From contig NZ_CP141062.1 of assembly GCF_034661295.1 (NCBI RefSeq), forward strand, positions 1,116,001-1,180,000: 64,000 nt of DNA, in the 5' to 3' direction. The notes under the pieces were generated by a model. It ran no database searches. It was not told the origin of the DNA and saw nothing but the letters and a program-made list of their open reading frames with translations. This stretch comes from Faecalibacter sp. LW9 (GTDB taxonomy: Bacteria; Bacteroidota; Bacteroidia; Flavobacteriales; Weeksellaceae). The position numbers and the translations under genes are program-made. This document shows, one piece after another, positions 1 through 8,686 of this stretch; within the stretch, counting starts at the first letter, position 1; each line of letters opens with the position of its first letter.

Positions 1-1
1 T

Positions 2-436
2 TATCCAGAAGGAAAACAAAAAAGTGCCTTGATTCCAATTTTACACGTTGCACAAGAAGAGTTTGGAGGTTGGTTAGATACGCCTCATTTAGATTATGTC
101 GCTCAAGTCTTAAATATTTTACCGGTAGAGGTATATGAGGTAGCGTCGTTTTATACGATGTTCAACTTAAAGCCTGTAGGAAAGTATGTGTTAGAGGTTT
201 GTCAAACAGGACCTTGTATGTTACGTGGTTCAGATAAAATCATCGAACACATCAAGACCAAATTAAATATCAAAGAAGGTGAAACTTCAGCGGATGGGTT
301 ATTTACTTTAAAACCAGCTGAGTGTTTAGGCGCTTGTGGTTATGCACCAATGATGCAATTGGGTAAAACGTATCGTGAGAATTTAACGATAGAGAAGGTC
401 GACGAATTATTAGAAGAATTGAAAAAATTAGCCTAA
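2..436 (+). CDS. nuoE: NADH-quinone oxidoreductase subunit E (5' partial)
   Basis: This is the 24-kDa-type flavoprotein-arm subunit of complex I, which carries the [2Fe-2S] cluster N1a next to NuoF on the cytoplasmic side. The reading frame is open to the left window edge (first codons read YPEGKQKSA), so the N-terminus lies outside; about 145 residues are present and perhaps 25 are missing compared with the usual 160-170. The thioredoxin-like fold carries the cluster ligands in CQTGPC and, further on, CLGAC. A TTG at 29 is internal and should not be taken as the start. The stop codon overlaps the nuoF start by one base (TAATG), which indicates translational coupling. Confidence 0.95.
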   Translation, partial: YPEGKQKSALIPILHVAQEEFGGWLDTPHLDYVAQVLNILPVEVYEVASFYTMFNLKPVGKYVLEVCQTGPCMLRGSDKIIEHIKTKLNIKEGETSADGLFTLKPAECLGACGYAPMMQLGKTYRENLTIEKVDELLEELKKLA

Positions 437-1794
437 TGGGACAAAAGTTATTATTGAAAAATATTGATGTTCCAGGGATTCGATATTTTAAAACTTACTT
501 TGAAAATGGAGGGTATGCCAATGCGGCAAAAGCCTTAAAAATGACACCAGACGAAATCTTAGAAGAGGTAAAAACTTCAGGATTACGTGGTCGTGGTGGT
601 GCAGGTTTCCCAACAGGAATGAAGTGGAGTTTCCTTGCGAAACCAGAAGGTGTTCCAAGACACTTGGTGGTAAATGCCGACGAATCTGAGCCTGGAACGT
701 TTAAAGACCGTTTCTTGATGGAATATATTCCTCATTTATTAATTGAAGGAGTTTTGATTTCATCATATTGTTTAGGTTCAAATACTTCTTACATCTACAT
801 CCGTGGAGAATATGCTTGGGTAGCTGAAATTTTAGAAGAAGCTATCGCTGAAGCAAGAGAAGCGGGTTGGTTAGGGCAAAACATCCAAGGTTCTGGTTTT
901 GATTTAGAAATCTATGTACAACGTGGAGGTGGAGCTTACATCTGTGGTGAAGAAACGGCTTTATTAGAATCTCTTGAAGGTAAACGTGGAAACCCACGTC
1001 TAAAACCACCTTTCCCAGCGGTAAAAGGATTATGGGGAAGACCAACGGTAGTCAATAATGTTGAAACAATTTCTGCAGTTGTGCCAATCATCGAAATTGG
1101 TGGAAAAGCCTATTCAGAAAGAGGAGTTGGACGTTCTACAGGAACAAAATTAATCTCAGCTTGTGGGAATATTAATAAACCAGGCGTTTACGAAATTGAT
1201 TTTGATTTATCGGTAGAAGAATTCATTTATTCAGAAGAATATTGTGGTGGAATTGCCAATGGAAAACGTCTGAAAGCGTGTATTCCTGGAGGTAGTTCAG
1301 TTCCAATTGTTCCAGCGAATTTATTGTTAACAACATCAGACGGATCACCTCGTTTAATGAACTACGAAAGTTTATCAGAAGGTGGATTTCAAACCGGAAC
1401 AATGTTAGGTTCGGGAGGATTTATCGTCTTAGATGAAGATCAAGATATCGTTTATCATACCTACACATTAGCACGTTTTTATCGTCACGAATCGTGTGGT
1501 CAATGTTCACCTTGTCGTGAAGGAACAGGTTGGATGGAGAAAATCCTAAAACGTATTCACGAAGGGAAAGGAAAAATGTCGGACATCGAATTGTTATGGG
1601 ATGTCCAACGTAAAATCGAAGGAAATACGATTTGTCCATTAGGGGATGCAGCGGCTTGGCCAGTTGCAGCTGCTATTCGTCACTTCCGTGATGAATTCGA
1701 ATGGCACATCAACAATCCAGAAGAATGTTTAGTTCGTAATTATGGTTTAGCAGATTATGCCAAACCTAGAGAAATAATTCAAACCACAAATTAA
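436..1794 (+). CDS. nuoF: NADH-quinone oxidoreductase subunit F (NADH/FMN-binding)
   Basis: NuoF (452 aa) oxidises NADH: it binds NADH and FMN and carries the [4Fe-4S] cluster N3. The glycine-rich nucleotide/FMN-binding segment GRGGAGFPTGMKW lies at about residues 52-64. The N3 ligands are in SCGQCSPCREGTGW near residue 352 and in TICPLGD near 400. The length is slightly above the usual 420-445. The start overlaps the nuoE stop, and nuoG follows 7 bp after the stop, so the three genes of the N module are transcribed and probably translated as a unit. No anomaly is visible. Confidence 0.97.
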   Translation: MGQKLLLKNIDVPGIRYFKTYFENGGYANAAKALKMTPDEILEEVKTSGLRGRGGAGFPTGMKWSFLAKPEGVPRHLVVNADESEPGTFKDRFLMEYIPHLLIEGVLISSYCLGSNTSYIYIRGEYAWVAEILEEAIAEAREAGWLGQNIQGSGFDLEIYVQRGGGAYICGEETALLESLEGKRGNPRLKPPFPAVKGLWGRPTVVNNVETISAVVPIIEIGGKAYSERGVGRSTGTKLISACGNINKPGVYEIDFDLSVEEFIYSEEYCGGIANGKRLKACIPGGSSVPIVPANLLLTTSDGSPRLMNYESLSEGGFQTGTMLGSGGFIVLDEDQDIVYHTYTLARFYRHESCGQCSPCREGTGWMEKILKRIHEGKGKMSDIELLWDVQRKIEGNTICPLGDAAAWPVAAAIRHFRDEFEWHINNPEECLVRNYGLADYAKPREIIQTTN

Positions 1795-1801
1795 TACGAA
1801 G

Positions 1802-2887
1802 ATGGCAGAAGAAACACCATTATTTAAAGTAACCATTGATAACCAGACGGTAGAAGTACCTGCTGGTACAACGATACTTCAGGCAGCTCGTATGATTGGT
1901 AAAGAAGTTGCGCCACCTGCAATGTGTTACTACGGCAAGTTAGAAAATACAGGTGGAAATTGTAGAACGTGTTTGGTTGAGGTTTCGAAAGGAAGTGATG
2001 CTGATCCACGTCCAATGCCAAAATTAGTTCCGTCTTGTCGTACGACGGTGATGGATGGAATGGTTGTCGGTAACAAAACTTCTGAACGAGTTGTAGAAGC
2101 ACGTAAAGGAATCGTTGAATTATTGTTAATCAATCACCCGCTAGATTGTCCTGTTTGTGACCAAGCTGGTGAGTGTAAATTACAAGATTTAAGTTATGAG
2201 CACGGAGCAGAAGCGACGCGCTACGAATTTGATCGTCGTACCTTCCCGAAAGAAGATTTAGGTCCAAATATTCAGTTGAATATGAACCGTTGTATTCTTT
2301 GTTACCGTTGTGTAAAAACAGCCGATCAAATTACTGGCTGTAGAGAGCATGGGGTAATGAATAGAGGAGATCATGCGGAGATATCAACACATATCCATAA
2401 AGCATTAGATAGTGAGTTTATCGGAAATATTATTGATGTTTGTCCAGTTGGAGCATTAACAGATAAAACGTTCCGTTTCAAAAATCGTGTATGGTTCTTA
2501 AAACCGGTAGATGCACATCGTGATTGTCCAACGTGTTCGGGTAAAGCGCAGATTTGGTTCCGTGGAAATGAAGTTTTCCGTGTAACAGCGCGCAAAAACG
2601 AATGGAACGAAGTGGAAGATTGGATTTGTAATACATGTCGTTTCGAGAAGAAAGACATTAACGATTGGACTTTAGAAAAACCGGCTGATGTTTCGAAAAC
2701 TTCAGTGATTCGACAAGGACATTATACAGCGAATACGGTGAAACCAGAAGAAACTTTCCCAAAAGTTATCAAACGAGATCCAAAAATCTTATTAGATATT
2801 CATCAAGTTTCGGAAGTCAATGAGCCTGATCGTGATATTTCGAAAATTCAAGGTCCAGCAACAAGCTTAGATTATAAAAAAGACTAA
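1802..2887 (+). CDS. nuoG: NADH-quinone oxidoreductase subunit G, short form without molybdopterin domain
   Basis: This iron-sulfur subunit of complex I is only 361 aa, against about 700-900 for E. coli-type NuoG. Seen in order: an N-terminal [2Fe-2S] ferredoxin domain (Cys42, Cys54, Cys57 and a later Cys), the N5-type motif HPLDCPVCDQAGEC near residue 111, the N4-type motif RCILCYRC near 162 with its distant partner DVCPVGAL near 212, and a further Cys set (DCPTC near 242, CNTC near 276). The last set sits where the first part of a molybdopterin-oxidoreductase domain begins, and the rest of that domain is absent. The tail after about residue 290 is polar. The next gene, nuoH, follows normally, so this looks like a lineage-specific short form and not a truncation. 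Confidence 0.9.
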   Translation: MAEETPLFKVTIDNQTVEVPAGTTILQAARMIGKEVAPPAMCYYGKLENTGGNCRTCLVEVSKGSDADPRPMPKLVPSCRTTVMDGMVVGNKTSERVVEARKGIVELLLINHPLDCPVCDQAGECKLQDLSYEHGAEATRYEFDRRTFPKEDLGPNIQLNMNRCILCYRCVKTADQITGCREHGVMNRGDHAEISTHIHKALDSEFIGNIIDVCPVGALTDKTFRFKNRVWFLKPVDAHRDCPTCSGKAQIWFRGNEVFRVTARKNEWNEVEDWICNTCRFEKKDINDWTLEKPADVSKTSVIRQGHYTANTVKPEETFPKVIKRDPKILLDIHQVSEVNEPDRDISKIQGPATSLDYKKD

Positions 2888-2913
2888 ATCATACGTAAAT
2901 TAAATTAACACAA

Positions 2914-3963
2914 ATGACGGAAGAACAAATTGCTTTTGTTTTAGAAAAGTTAGCTTTAGTTGGCGTAATGATTGGATTTTCGCTAGCAGTTGCTGCTTAT
3001 TCTACATGGGCAGAACGTAAAGTTGCTGCTTTCTTACAGGATCGTATTGGTCCGAACCGTGCCGGTATTTTTGGGTTATTGCAACCATTAGCCGACGGAT
3101 TAAAATTATTCTCGAAAGAGGAAATCACACCAAAAGATGCCAATAAATTCTTATTCATCTTAGGGACAGCTTTAGCAATGATTGTGGCTTGTATGACAGG
3201 TGCAGTTATTCCTTGGTCGACAGCTTTTGAGATCGGTGATCGTCTTGTGGTTCCACAAATTGCAGACATCAATATCGGATTCCTATACATCTTAGGTGTA
3301 TTAAGTTTAGGCGTGTATGGAATTATGATTGGTGCATGGGCATCGAACAACAAATACTCGTTAATGGGAGGATTGCGTGCCGCGTCACAAATCATTTCGT
3401 ACGAGTTACCAATGGGATTAACGTTAATCACGATTTTGATGATGACAGGATCATTAAAATTAAGTGATATCGTGGCGCAACAGCAAGACAACTTTTGGTT
3501 TGTGATTTTACAACCATTAGGATTCTTAATTTTCTTGGTTTGTTCATTTGCCGAAACAAATCGTACACCATTCGATTTACCGGAAGCAGAGAACGAATTA
3601 ATCGGAGGTTATCACTCTGAATATTCTTCGATGAAAATGGGATTCTTCTTATTTGCGGAGTACATCAATATGTTCATCAGTTCAACCATTATCGCAACGA
3701 TTTACTTTGGTGGATACGATATTCCTTTTGTAAATGATGTGGCATTAGGCGAAAAAATTGGTGCAAACTGGTTAGCAATTTTACATTTTGCTTCATTATT
3801 TGGAAAAGCTTGTTTCTTTATCTTCTTCTATATGTGGGTAAGATGGACAATTCCTCGTTTCCGTTATGACCAATTAATGGATTTAGGTTGGAAGAAGTTA
3901 TTGCCTTTGGCATTAATCAATATGTTGATTACAGGATTAGTTATTTTATTAATGAACAATTAA
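2914..3963 (+). CDS. nuoH: NADH-quinone oxidoreductase subunit H
   Basis: NuoH (349 aa) is the membrane subunit that joins the hydrophilic arm to the membrane arm and helps form the quinone-binding chamber. Multiple transmembrane helices are visible from residue 10 onward. The conserved loop reading AERKVAAFLQDRIGPNR follows the first helix, and ETNRTPFDLPEAENEL, a family signature with acidic residues, lies in the middle. The length matches the family. It starts 26 bp after nuoG and is followed 19 bp later by nuoI. Confidence 0.96.
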   Translation: MTEEQIAFVLEKLALVGVMIGFSLAVAAYSTWAERKVAAFLQDRIGPNRAGIFGLLQPLADGLKLFSKEEITPKDANKFLFILGTALAMIVACMTGAVIPWSTAFEIGDRLVVPQIADINIGFLYILGVLSLGVYGIMIGAWASNNKYSLMGGLRAASQIISYELPMGLTLITILMMTGSLKLSDIVAQQQDNFWFVILQPLGFLIFLVCSFAETNRTPFDLPEAENELIGGYHSEYSSMKMGFFLFAEYINMFISSTIIATIYFGGYDIPFVNDVALGEKIGANWLAILHFASLFGKACFFIFFYMWVRWTIPRFRYDQLMDLGWKKLLPLALINMLITGLVILLMNN

Positions 3964-3982
3964 TCATCAAAACCTCAAGAAA

Positions 3983-4486
3983 ATGGAAAGAATTACAAAT
4001 AGAGCGAAACAAGTAGAACGTAAACCCATGAATTTTTGGGAAAGCATTTACTTAATCGCAATTTTTAAAGGATTGATGATTACGTTACGCCACTTCTTTA
4101 TGAAAAAGGCGACAATCAACTATCCAGAAGAGAAAAGACCGTTTAGTCCTGTGTTTAGAGGATTACACGTTTTAAATAGAGATGAAGAAGGTCGTGAAAA
4201 CTGTACAGCGTGTGGACTTTGTGCCTTAGCTTGTCCAGCGGAAGCGATTACAATGGAAGCGGCTGAACGTTTACCAGGTGAAGAGAACAAATACCGCGAG
4301 GAAAAGTACGCAGCAAAATACGAAATCAATATGTTGAGATGTATTTTCTGTGGATTCTGCGAAGAAGCTTGTCCGAAAGATGCGGTGTATTTATCACAAA
4401 CGGTAGCGCCTGCAAGTTTTAATCGTAAGAACTTCATCTATACGAAAGAAGATTTATTAATTCCTCATCCAAAAGCATCGAAATAA
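3983..4486 (+). CDS. nuoI: NADH-quinone oxidoreductase subunit I
   Basis: NuoI (167 aa) is the peripheral ferredoxin-like subunit that carries clusters N6a and N6b and passes electrons toward N2. Two [4Fe-4S] motifs are visible: CTACGLCALACP near residue 73 and CIFCGFCEEACP near residue 117. An N-terminal amphipathic segment (about residues 10-35) fits attachment to the membrane arm. The stop overlaps the nuoJ start by one base (TAATG). Confidence 0.96.
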   Translation: MERITNRAKQVERKPMNFWESIYLIAIFKGLMITLRHFFMKKATINYPEEKRPFSPVFRGLHVLNRDEEGRENCTACGLCALACPAEAITMEAAERLPGEENKYREEKYAAKYEINMLRCIFCGFCEEACPKDAVYLSQTVAPASFNRKNFIYTKEDLLIPHPKASK

Positions 4487-5001
4487 TGGAAATAACAGAA
4501 ATTTTATTTTACGTTTTATCGGGCTTAACAGTGTTGAGTGCGTTATTAATGGTGTTCAGTAAAAGTGCTGTACATTCTATTTTATACTTAATCATTACTT
4601 TTTTCTGCATCAGTGGTCATTACATTTTATTGAATGCGCAGTTCCTTGCCATCGTTAATATCATTGTGTATGCCGGTGCGATTATGGTTCTGTTCTTATT
4701 CGTGGTGATGTTAATGAATTTAAATCACGAAAAGAAAACGTTTGGGAAAGCAACCAAATTATTAGCCGCAAGTTTAACGTGTATTTTATTTGTGGCGTTA
4801 ACGGTGGGCATTTTAACAAGTCAGCCAGCTGCTAATCAAGGTGTGCAATTATTCGAAGGAGAAATTGGTCTAATCAATAATCTTGGGCAATTGTTATACT
4901 CGGAGTATGTTTTACCATTCGAATTAAGTAGTATCCTTTTTATTTCAGCGATGATTGGAGCAGTCATCTTGTCGAAAAAAGACGATGAATTAGTGAATTA
5001 A
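4486..5001 (+). CDS. nuoJ: NADH-quinone oxidoreductase subunit J
   Basis: NuoJ (171 aa) is a small membrane subunit with five predicted transmembrane helices. It contains the family segment IVNIIVYAGAIMVLFLFVVM near residues 56-75, which holds the glycine-containing bulged helix typical of this subunit. Its start codon overlaps the nuoI stop, and nuoK follows after 22 bp. The length agrees with the family. Confidence 0.93.
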   Translation: MEITEILFYVLSGLTVLSALLMVFSKSAVHSILYLIITFFCISGHYILLNAQFLAIVNIIVYAGAIMVLFLFVVMLMNLNHEKKTFGKATKLLAASLTCILFVALTVGILTSQPAANQGVQLFEGEIGLINNLGQLLYSEYVLPFELSSILFISAMIGAVILSKKDDELVN

Positions 5002-5023
5002 TAATTAAAAAACGAAGTACAAA

Positions 5024-5350
5024 ATGTTACCAATTAGTTATTATATAATATTATCATTAGTTCTTTTCGCGATAGGAATGACAGGTGTAGCGATTCGTCG
5101 TAACGCGATCATCATTTTTATGTGTATCGAATTAATGTTAAACTCAGTGAACCTATTGTTAGTGGCATTCTCTAAAATGCATTATATGAAAAATCCTGAG
5201 TTACAAAACGGAACAGATGCACAACTTTTAGTATTCTTTATTATGGTTGTTGCTGCTGCTGAGGTTGCCGTTGGATTATCGGTAATTATCTTATTATTCC
5301 GTAAAGTGTATAGTGTAGATATTAATGTTTTAAAACGTTTAAAAGGATAA
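5024..5350 (+). CDS. nuoK: NADH-quinone oxidoreductase subunit K
   Basis: NuoK (108 aa) is the MrpC-like subunit with three transmembrane helices. The conserved glutamates thought to take part in proton transfer are visible in MCIELMLNSVNL (near residue 36) and AAAAEVAVGLSVI (near residue 73). It lies between nuoJ and nuoL, with only 4 bp to nuoL. Confidence 0.95.
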   Translation: MLPISYYIILSLVLFAIGMTGVAIRRNAIIIFMCIELMLNSVNLLLVAFSKMHYMKNPELQNGTDAQLLVFFIMVVAAAEVAVGLSVIILLFRKVYSVDINVLKRLKG

Positions 5351-5354
5351 TAGA

Positions 5355-7247
5355 ATGGAGAGTTATTTATGGTTAATCCCGTTAATTCCATTCATTGGAT
5401 TTTTAATTAACGGTTTAGGACGAAAAGTTTTATCTAACGCTTTAGTTGGATTTATCGGAAGCGCAGCAGTTTTAACAAGTTTTATCTTGTCTGTTGTCGT
5501 TTTTATGAATGTACCTTCTGGCGCGGATGCTGCACCAATTATTGTAAAGTATTTTGATATCATCAATTTACCAACCATCAAAGTGCCATTTGCTTTTCAG
5601 ATTGATGCATTAACAAGTTTATTCTTATTGATTATTACTGGAGTTGGATTTTTAATTCACCTTTACAGTACAGCCTATATGAGTGAAGACAAAGGATTCG
5701 GGAAATTCTTTGCGTACTTAAACTTGTTCATCTTCTTTATGTTGTTATTAGTTATGGGGAACAACTTCTTCATGATGTTTATCGGATGGGAAGGTGTAGG
5801 TTTATGTTCATTCTTATTGATTGGATTCTGGTACACAAATCCAGATTATGTAAAAGCAGCGAAGAAAGCCTTCATTATGAACCGTATTGGTGATGTTGGT
5901 TTCTTATTAGCAATGTTTTGGATTTTTAACCAATTCGGAACGTTAGAATATGAAGTTGTTTTTGCGCAATTAGGGGAAAATTCTCAAGCCATTGCTTCAG
6001 GAACAATCGTAGGAATTACATTATTATTGTTCTTAGCAGCAACAGGAAAATCAGCACAGTTACCATTATTTACATGGTTACCAGATGCGATGGCTGGACC
6101 AACACCAGTTTCTGCGTTAATTCACGCGGCAACGATGGTTACAGCAGGTATCTTTATGATTACACGTTGCAATGAGTTATTTGCTTTAGCTCCATTTACA
6201 TTAGAAATCATTCAGTATGTCGGAATGGCAACAGCCTTAGTCACAGCTTCAATTGCGATGCAACAAAACGATATAAAGAAAGTGTTGGCTTATTCAACAG
6301 TTTCTCAGTTAGGATTAATGTTCGCAGCAATTGGTTCTGGTGCTTATATCGCAGCCGTTTTCCACGTAATGACTCACGCCTTCTTCAAAGCGTTATTATT
6401 CTTAGGTGCAGGTTCTGTGATTCACGGAATGCATCACGAACAAGATATGACGAAGATGGGTGGACTGAAAAAATATATGCCAATCACACACATTACAATG
6501 TTAATTGGATGTTTAGCGATTGCAGGTATTCCAGGTTTATCAGGTTTCTTCTCGAAAGACGAAATGTTATTAGGAATGTTTATTTCTAACCCTGTGATTT
6601 ACGGATTAGGATTTATCGTTTCGGTAATGACAGCATTCTATATGTTCCGTTTATATGCCATGACATTCTTAGGTGAGTTAAGAAACAAAGAAGCTCATCC
6701 ACACGAAAGTCCAGCACCAATGACGATTCCATTAATCATCTTAGCGGTTTTATCTGTATTTGCTGGTTACATTGGAATTCCAGCTTTGTTTATGCAAGAC
6801 GGACATAAATTACAAACCTTCTTAAGTGGAGTTGTAAATGTTGGTGAAGCACATCACGTGGCGCATTCAACAGAGTGGATCATGATGATTGCATTATTTG
6901 TATGTGTTATCGCAGCAATTTTATTCGCTGTGAAAAAATTCAGCAGCAATGTTGAGGAAGGTGAAGCGACAGGTTTGGCGAAATTCTTTGCGAATAAATG
7001 GTATATCGATGAGGTATATGATGGCGCAATTGTAAAGCCAATCATTGAAATCGGTGATGTTTTAAAGAAATATGTAGAGAAGGCAGGATTAGTTGCTTTA
7101 GTGGGTGGAGTTGGAACATTTTCAGCTCGTGCTTCGCAACGTGTTCGTGCGCTACAAAACGGAAATGTAGGTTTCTATATCTTAATGATTATCGTTGGAG
7201 TAACATTAGGTATTGGAATATTTTTCATTGATTATTTTATAAAATAG
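5355..7247 (+). CDS. nuoL: NADH-quinone oxidoreductase subunit L
   Basis: NuoL (630 aa) is the most distal antiporter-like proton-pumping subunit. Visible are the family segment FFMMFIGWEGVGLCSFLLIG near residue 142, TWLPDAMAGPTPVSALIHAA near 240 and a lysine-bearing half-helix region (KKVLAYSTVSQLG) near 312. The C-terminal part has extra helices and the long lateral helix region (residues about 480-630). The length is typical of the family. nuoM follows after 6 bp. Confidence 0.97.
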   Translation: MESYLWLIPLIPFIGFLINGLGRKVLSNALVGFIGSAAVLTSFILSVVVFMNVPSGADAAPIIVKYFDIINLPTIKVPFAFQIDALTSLFLLIITGVGFLIHLYSTAYMSEDKGFGKFFAYLNLFIFFMLLLVMGNNFFMMFIGWEGVGLCSFLLIGFWYTNPDYVKAAKKAFIMNRIGDVGFLLAMFWIFNQFGTLEYEVVFAQLGENSQAIASGTIVGITLLLFLAATGKSAQLPLFTWLPDAMAGPTPVSALIHAATMVTAGIFMITRCNELFALAPFTLEIIQYVGMATALVTASIAMQQNDIKKVLAYSTVSQLGLMFAAIGSGAYIAAVFHVMTHAFFKALLFLGAGSVIHGMHHEQDMTKMGGLKKYMPITHITMLIGCLAIAGIPGLSGFFSKDEMLLGMFISNPVIYGLGFIVSVMTAFYMFRLYAMTFLGELRNKEAHPHESPAPMTIPLIILAVLSVFAGYIGIPALFMQDGHKLQTFLSGVVNVGEAHHVAHSTEWIMMIALFVCVIAAILFAVKKFSSNVEEGEATGLAKFFANKWYIDEVYDGAIVKPIIEIGDVLKKYVEKAGLVALVGGVGTFSARASQRVRALQNGNVGFYILMIIVGVTLGIGIFFIDYFIK

Positions 7248-7253
7248 ACAGAA

Positions 7254-8666
7254 ATGCTTTTACCTTTATTTATCATATTCCCATTCATCGTAGGTGTTTT
7301 TATGCTCCTTATGAATGGACAAAAACCACAAAAGTGGTTAGGAGCATTAGTGAGTGGTGCATTGGTAGCTTTATTCTTTTACTTGTCTTGCAACGGAAAA
7401 GAAATGGCGTACCAAGCGGATTGGTTTTCGTTTAATAATGTAAAAACATACATCGCCTTAGAAGGAACAGGTTTAGGTGGATTGATGCTATTATTATCGA
7501 ATCTGGTTTATGCTGCTTTATTCATTTACATTGGTTCATCAGATCAAAAATATTCTAACAGTTTTTACGGTTTATTATTAATCGCATTAGCTGGATTGAA
7601 TGGTGTATTCTTAGCAAACGATTTAATTTTATTCTATTTCTTCTGGGAAATCGTCTTGATTCCAATCTATTTCTTAATCGGAATTTGGGGGATAGGTGCA
7701 GATAAGATTAAAGCCAATATGACATTTTTCCTTTACACGGTTTTAGGTTCGATGTTTATGTTAGCGGGAATCATCTATATCGGATTTAACTTGAAACCAG
7801 TTTCATTCCTAATTACAGATGTACAACAAGTGACAACGCCGTATTTCTCAACGAATACATTTTTAGCGTTATTATTCTTGATTGCTTTTGTGATTAAAAT
7901 TCCAATTTTCCCATTCCACACGTGGCAACCAACAGCGTACAAAACTTCGCCAACTCCGGTGACAGTTGTATTAAGTGCGTTAATGGCAAAAATGGGATTA
8001 TTCGCAGTGGTGCATTGGTTCTTAGGATTATTTCCTTCGATTTCTGAGTTGTTTAACTACTTCTTATATGTAGCAATTTTCGGATTAGTGTATGCGTCTT
8101 TAATCGCTTTAAGTTCAAAAAACATCAAGAAGATTATTGCGTACAGTTCGATTGCGCACTTAGCGTTGATTTTTGTGGCTTTATTTACACAAAATGAAAT
8201 CGGAACACAAGGTGCTTACTTCCAAATGTTCTCTCACGGTTTAGTGGTTTTAGGACTTTGGTTAATTGTAGATGTGTTAGAGCGTCAGTACAATGTAAAA
8301 GATATCAATTCGATCAAAGGTTTAGCAACAGCGAATCCAACATTAGCAATTTTGTTAATGATTTTTGGTTTAGCGAATGTGGCTTTACCGTTAACAAGTT
8401 CGTTTATTGGTGAGTTTATGATGTTGAATGCTTTATTTAGTTACAATAAAATCTTAGCGGTTTTCGCGTGTTTAGGAGTTATCCTTTCAGCGGTTTATAC
8501 ATTAAGATTAGCTGGAGCAATATTATTCGGTGAAGTAAAGAATATCGATTTGAACGACCGTACAAAGGATACATCTGGAGTAATTTTGGTTTTAGCTGTT
8601 GTAGCAATCATCGTGATTTTCTTAGGAGTTTATCCAACGCCAATCTTTGAAATCATCGCACGTTAA
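7254..8666 (+). CDS. nuoM: NADH-quinone oxidoreductase subunit M
   Basis: NuoM (470 aa) is the second antiporter-like membrane subunit. Conserved features include FYFFWEIVLIPIYFLIGIWG near residue 125, whose glutamate is essential for pumping in homologues, FPFHTWQPTAYKTSPTPV near 220 and the SSKNIKKIIAYSSIAHL segment near 285. About 14 transmembrane helices are evident. It is spaced 6 bp from nuoL and 20 bp from nuoN. Confidence 0.97.
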   Translation: MLLPLFIIFPFIVGVFMLLMNGQKPQKWLGALVSGALVALFFYLSCNGKEMAYQADWFSFNNVKTYIALEGTGLGGLMLLLSNLVYAALFIYIGSSDQKYSNSFYGLLLIALAGLNGVFLANDLILFYFFWEIVLIPIYFLIGIWGIGADKIKANMTFFLYTVLGSMFMLAGIIYIGFNLKPVSFLITDVQQVTTPYFSTNTFLALLFLIAFVIKIPIFPFHTWQPTAYKTSPTPVTVVLSALMAKMGLFAVVHWFLGLFPSISELFNYFLYVAIFGLVYASLIALSSKNIKKIIAYSSIAHLALIFVALFTQNEIGTQGAYFQMFSHGLVVLGLWLIVDVLERQYNVKDINSIKGLATANPTLAILLMIFGLANVALPLTSSFIGEFMMLNALFSYNKILAVFACLGVILSAVYTLRLAGAILFGEVKNIDLNDRTKDTSGVILVLAVVAIIVIFLGVYPTPIFEIIAR

Positions 8667-8686
8667 ACATTTTTGAATTAAACAGT

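Noticed and set aside
2997-3491. 164-aa open frame antisense to nuoH
   Set aside because: It lies wholly within nuoH on the other strand, has odd composition (many Ile/Asn/Pro) and no start context; it is a shadow of the coding sequence.
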